A DNA stretch of 64,000 nucleotides from Caproicibacterium sp. BJN0003 (GTDB lineage: Bacteria; Bacillota; Clostridia; Oscillospirales; Acutalibacteraceae): the NCBI RefSeq assembly GCF_026314295.1, contig NZ_CP111108.1, forward strand, positions 558,001-622,000, in the 5' to 3' direction. Below the pieces are notes generated by a model. The model was not told the DNA's origin, searched no databases, and saw nothing but the letters and a program-made list of their open reading frames with translations. Both the position numbers and the translations under genes were made by a program. Below are positions 61,347 through 64,000 of this stretch, piece after piece. Each line of letters opens with the position of its first letter. The first letter of the stretch is position 1.

Positions 61347-62699
61347 ATGAAAAAAGTAATCTGTATATTGGTGACGGCGGCACTTTGTTTTTCGATGTTT
61401 TTGAGCGGCTGCGGACAAGCTTCTCCATTTTCTGCAGAAAGTATGCAGGCTTCTTCGGAGAATAAATTAGAGGGAGAACTTAAAATTAATGTGGCCCAAG
61501 GAAGCTATGCCAAAAACATGTGGCAACAACTTGCTAACGCTTTTGTGAAAGAAAATCCCGGCGTAAAAGTCACGGTTACAGTAGATCCCGAAATCGAAAC
61601 GCTTACGGATCAAATGAAACAGGCAGGAGATTGCCCGGATCTGATGTTTGTTCCACTTGGGCGCACGCAGGGGATGACGGAAACCGAACTAGAAAACAAT
61701 GGAATGCTTGATCTTTCCGATGTTTTAGGAGAAGTAATCCCGGGCGAAGAGAAAACGGTGAAAGATAAAATGTTGCCGGGTGTTAATAATGGGGCATTTT
61801 CTAAAAATGGAAAGCAGCTATTACTGCCTGAGTTTTTTAGTCCTGCCGGCCTTGTTTATGATCAGCATCTGTTTCAAGAAAATGGGTGGCAGGTTCCGAA
61901 AACATGGGACGAGATGTGGACTCTTGCCGATCAAGCAAAAGCAAAGGGGATTTCACTTTTTGCTTATTCAAAACCGGAAGATCTGGAAACTTTCTTTTAC
62001 GGAATGCTGGAAAATACCGATCCGACACTGCTGTCTAATGTGTGCAGCTATCAAGAGGGCGTCTGGAGTTCGGATCAAGGGAAAAAAGTGCTCGATACTT
62101 TTGCAAAATTAGCATCTTATACCGATGGGACTGTTCCTGCCAATGCAAATGATGAAAATTATCTTAAAAATGAACAGCTTTTGTTGGAAGATAAGGTCCT
62201 CTTTATGCCCGGTGAGAACGGAATCCTCGACCAGACTGCACAAGAGACAAAGGCGGAAGGTTTTGAATGGGGATTTGCTCCAGTGCCATCTTTTGAATCC
62301 GGGAAAAATCAGACTCTTTATACGATAACCAGTGAATGCTGGATTCCAACAGCTGCAGAGAATCAGGAGTTGGGGAAAAAGTTTTTGGTTTGGTCTTATA
62401 GCGATGAAGCAGCTGCGATTTGTGCCCAATTTGGAGAGACAACCGTCGTGCCGAAATCCGAAACGCAGCTTGATCAGGCACATCAAGCGTTTTATTCTCA
62501 GTATGGGGATCAGCTTACAAATAGGCTGATTACGGACGAATTTCTTCCAGTGGGTGCTTCTGATATGAAAGATTTTCGCAGCAGCCTTTTCGGCACTTTT
62601 GGAGCTCTTGTCAGCGGTGAGGTTACCCCGGAAAGTTGGAGCCAGGGGGTCATTACGGCAACGGATACCTTGCGGGCAAAACGAAACGCATCCACTTAA
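61347..62699 (+). CDS. Extracellular solute-binding lipoprotein (sugar-type, family 1)
   Basis: 450 residues from ATG at 61347, after AAAAGGAGG; the longer frame covers the promoter. The lipoprotein signal ends at MFLSGCG. The binding domain (about 40-440) includes GKQLLLPEFFSPAGLVYDQH, NGWQVPKTWDEMW and GENGILDQTAQET, typical of family-1 carbohydrate-binding proteins. No permease or ATPase gene is adjacent, so the transporter partner lies elsewhere. It ends at a terminator. Confidence 0.88.
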   Translation: MKKVICILVTAALCFSMFLSGCGQASPFSAESMQASSENKLEGELKINVAQGSYAKNMWQQLANAFVKENPGVKVTVTVDPEIETLTDQMKQAGDCPDLMFVPLGRTQGMTETELENNGMLDLSDVLGEVIPGEEKTVKDKMLPGVNNGAFSKNGKQLLLPEFFSPAGLVYDQHLFQENGWQVPKTWDEMWTLADQAKAKGISLFAYSKPEDLETFFYGMLENTDPTLLSNVCSYQEGVWSSDQGKKVLDTFAKLASYTDGTVPANANDENYLKNEQLLLEDKVLFMPGENGILDQTAQETKAEGFEWGFAPVPSFESGKNQTLYTITSECWIPTAAENQELGKKFLVWSYSDEAAAICAQFGETTVVPKSETQLDQAHQAFYSQYGDQLTNRLITDEFLPVGASDMKDFRSSLFGTFGALVSGEVTPESWSQGVITATDTLRAKRNAST

Positions 62700-62703
62700 A
62701 TAA

Positions 62704-62748
62704 ACGGAAAAGGAAAGCCATAAGCTTTTCTTTTCCGTTTTCTTTTTT
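62704..62748 (+). terminator. Terminator of the solute-binding gene
   Basis: AACGGAAAAGGAAAGC pairs with GCTTTTCTTTTCCGTT around CATAA, then TTCTTTTTT. Confidence 0.85.
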
Positions 62749-62758
62749 AAGATAATAC

Positions 62759-62786
62759 TTGACATTATAAAAGCTTATGATATACT
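62759..62786 (+). promoter_or_regulatory. Promoter of the ABC-2 exporter
   Basis: TTGACA at 62759, 16-base spacer, TATACT at 62781-62786, directly before tandem operator-like repeats. Confidence 0.75.
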
Positions 62787-62791
62787 ACGAT

Positions 62792-62821
62792 TAGATGACC
62801 GTCTAATAGATGACCGTCTAA
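62792..62821 (+). promoter_or_regulatory. Tandem 15-bp operator repeats
   Basis: TAGATGACCGTCTAA occurs twice with no gap. Each copy has TAGA/TCTA arms. The position at the transcription start and the sequence resemble TetR-type operators. Confidence 0.65.
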
Positions 62822-62847
62822 ATAAAGAAAAATCCGGAGGGAAAATT

Positions 62848-63573
62848 ATGCTGAAAATTTCTGAATTTTCAAAAACGTATGCAGGCGGCAAAAGAGCGGT
62901 GGATCACCTGAATTTGGAGGTTCATTCCGGCGAAATCCTTGGCTTTATCGGACATAATGGAGCGGGAAAGACGACGACGCTGCGCGCTGTTGCGGGAATT
63001 CTCGATTTTACCGAAGGAGAAATCACCATTGATGGGCATTCGATTCAAAAGGAGCCGGTAGAGGCCAAAAAAGTGATGGCTTTTTTGCCGGATAACCCTG
63101 ATATTTATGAATTCCTTACCGGAATCAAATATCTAAATTTTCTTGGAGATCTGTATGAGATTCCTGCGAAAGTGCGGGAAGAGCGGATTAAAACTTATGC
63201 AGATGCGTTTGAAATTACAGGGGTTCTGGGCAGTGCGATTGGCGGATACAGTCATGGGATGAAACAGAAACTGTCTCTGGTTTCTGCCTTTATGCGCAAA
63301 CCAAAGCTGCTGATTTTAGACGAACCTTTTGTGGGGCTTGACCCACAGGCTTCCTTTTTACTCAAAGGTTTTCTGCATGAATTATGCAAAACGGGAGGAG
63401 CGGTTTTCTTTTCCACGCACGTTTTGGAAGTAGCAGAAAAACTTTGTGACCGGATTGCGATTATTAAACAGGGAAAATTGATTAAGGTGGATACAACAGC
63501 TTCCATTGTTGGTGATGAGAGCTTGGAGCAGGTGTTTCTGGAACTTGAAAAGGAGGATGTGCCGCATGCGTAA
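62848..63573 (+). CDS. ABC-2 type exporter ATPase
   Basis: 241 residues. Walker A GHNGAGKTT (about 36-44), signature YSHGMKQKLSLVSAF, Walker B LLILDEPFVGLDPQ and switch FSTHVLE. The CcmA/ABC-2 type fits export of drugs, peptides or lipids. The start has GGAGGG upstream. It overlaps the permease gene by eight bases and is probably under TetR-like control from 62792-62821. Confidence 0.93.
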   Translation: MLKISEFSKTYAGGKRAVDHLNLEVHSGEILGFIGHNGAGKTTTLRAVAGILDFTEGEITIDGHSIQKEPVEAKKVMAFLPDNPDIYEFLTGIKYLNFLGDLYEIPAKVREERIKTYADAFEITGVLGSAIGGYSHGMKQKLSLVSAFMRKPKLLILDEPFVGLDPQASFLLKGFLHELCKTGGAVFFSTHVLEVAEKLCDRIAIIKQGKLIKVDTTASIVGDESLEQVFLELEKEDVPHA

Positions 63574-64000
63574 GCTTGGGATTCTTTTAAAGATTAATTT
63601 TCAGGCGATGCTGCGCTCATTTTCTGTCGGAAAAAAGCGTTCGGCAGGCTGGATTGGTGCGCTTGCTTTGATGGTGTTTTTAGCGCTGTATCTTTCTGGA
63701 GTTTATAGCTTTATGCTGGCAGCTGCTTTATCATCAATAGGAAATTTGCAGCTTTTAATTCCGATGATGACAATTCTGGCAACCATTGTTTCTGTGATAT
63801 TTACGATCTTTGCGGCTAGTGGTCTTGTCTTTGGCAGTAAAGACAGCAATTTATTGCTGCCTTTGCCGGTTTCGGCATTTACGGTGATGCTTAGTAAAGT
63901 GCTTGCACTTTATCTTGAAAATTTAGTGTTCTGCGGGCTCTGGATGATCCCTGCAACTGTTGCGTATCTTTTTTATGGCGGCGGCAGTGCTTTTTTGATT
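63566..64000 (+). CDS. ABC-2 exporter permease (partial, runs off right edge)
   Basis: The visible 145 codons start MRKLGILLKINFQAMLRSFS after an AGGAGG site 13-18 bases upstream and show two or three membrane helices (ALALMVFLALYLSGVYSFML and TILATIVSVIFTIFAASGLV, then VFG). This is the permease partner of the ATPase. The 3' end is beyond the window. Confidence 0.85.
   Translation, partial: MRKLGILLKINFQAMLRSFSVGKKRSAGWIGALALMVFLALYLSGVYSFMLAAALSSIGNLQLLIPMMTILATIVSVIFTIFAASGLVFGSKDSNLLLPLPVSAFTVMLSKVLALYLENLVFCGLWMIPATVAYLFYGGGSAFLI

Overview
The window reads as chromosome of a low-to-medium GC, anaerobic, endospore-forming Firmicute of class Clostridia, most likely the Oscillospirales/Ruminococcaceae side. 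The basis is gene content and order: cotJ spore-coat genes, the yabP-yabQ-divIC-yabR sporulation/division block, CIRCE-controlled groES-groEL, strong AGGAGG ribosome sites, a T-box leader, Firmicute-type sigma-A promoters and a two-gene SUF-like Fe-S system. Most of the window is orderly housekeeping DNA interrupted by three accessory segments.

Region by region. (1) 1-9982: the coat gene cotJC is split in two. Its 5' 32 codons follow cotJA-cotJB near 10.0 kb and its 3' part runs off the left edge at position 1. Between them lies a 9,855-bp segment with a large serine recombinase beside one end, a seven-bladed FG-GAP protein, a clostripain-type protease, small unknown genes, an IS30-type insertion sequence, a FIST-GGDEF diguanylate cyclase and an ATC-hydrolase-like protein. 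The two ends carry a direct repeat, and excision would restore the cotJC frame exactly, so this looks like a 'skin'-type sporulation-excised element. (2) 10.0-14.7 kb: cotJB, cotJA, membrane proteins, a SpoVB-like flippase and prmA. (3) 14.7-22.9 kb: a minus-strand aromatic amino-acid operon, aroF-tyrA-aroB-aroA-aroC-pheA, preceded by a Phe-rich leader peptide and terminator, with a fused aroE-aroK gene upstream.

(4) 22.9-32.1 kb: acpP; yabP, yabQ fused in frame to divIC, yabR; an amidohydrolase; an unpaired fumarase alpha subunit; hpf; an RNA methyltransferase; groES-groEL. (5) 32.1-39.1 kb: a complete phosphate regulon, pstS-C-A-B, phoU, phoP, phoR. (6) 39.2-46.7 kb: a DUF3048 lipoprotein, an isolated phage-type receptor-binding/lysis cassette, and two transporters. 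(7) 46.7-52.7 kb: a tiny cysteine-rich ORF with its own promoter and terminator, then an AT-rich island (AraC regulator, DUF5714 protein, a SIR2 plus NTPase/TPR defence candidate broken by a -1 frameshift) bracketed by two copies of a tRNA-operon terminator, then four tRNA genes (Gly, Arg, His, Gln). (8) 52.8-64.0 kb: sufC-sufB, a T-box-controlled solute-binding lipoprotein, a lactate/malate dehydrogenase family enzyme, a C39-like peptidase, an HD protein, a YitT protein, a nucleotidyltransferase, DUF4186, a sugar-type binding lipoprotein and an ABC-2 exporter whose permease is cut by the window edge.

The most notable observations are the cotJC-interrupting element with a recombinase and symmetrical attachment arms, the Phe-rich attenuator of the aromatic operon, the cotJA hairpin that buries its ribosome site, the yabQ-divIC fusion with an internal promoter, the frameshifted SIR2-NTPase pair, and the 21-residue cysteine-rich peptide unit.
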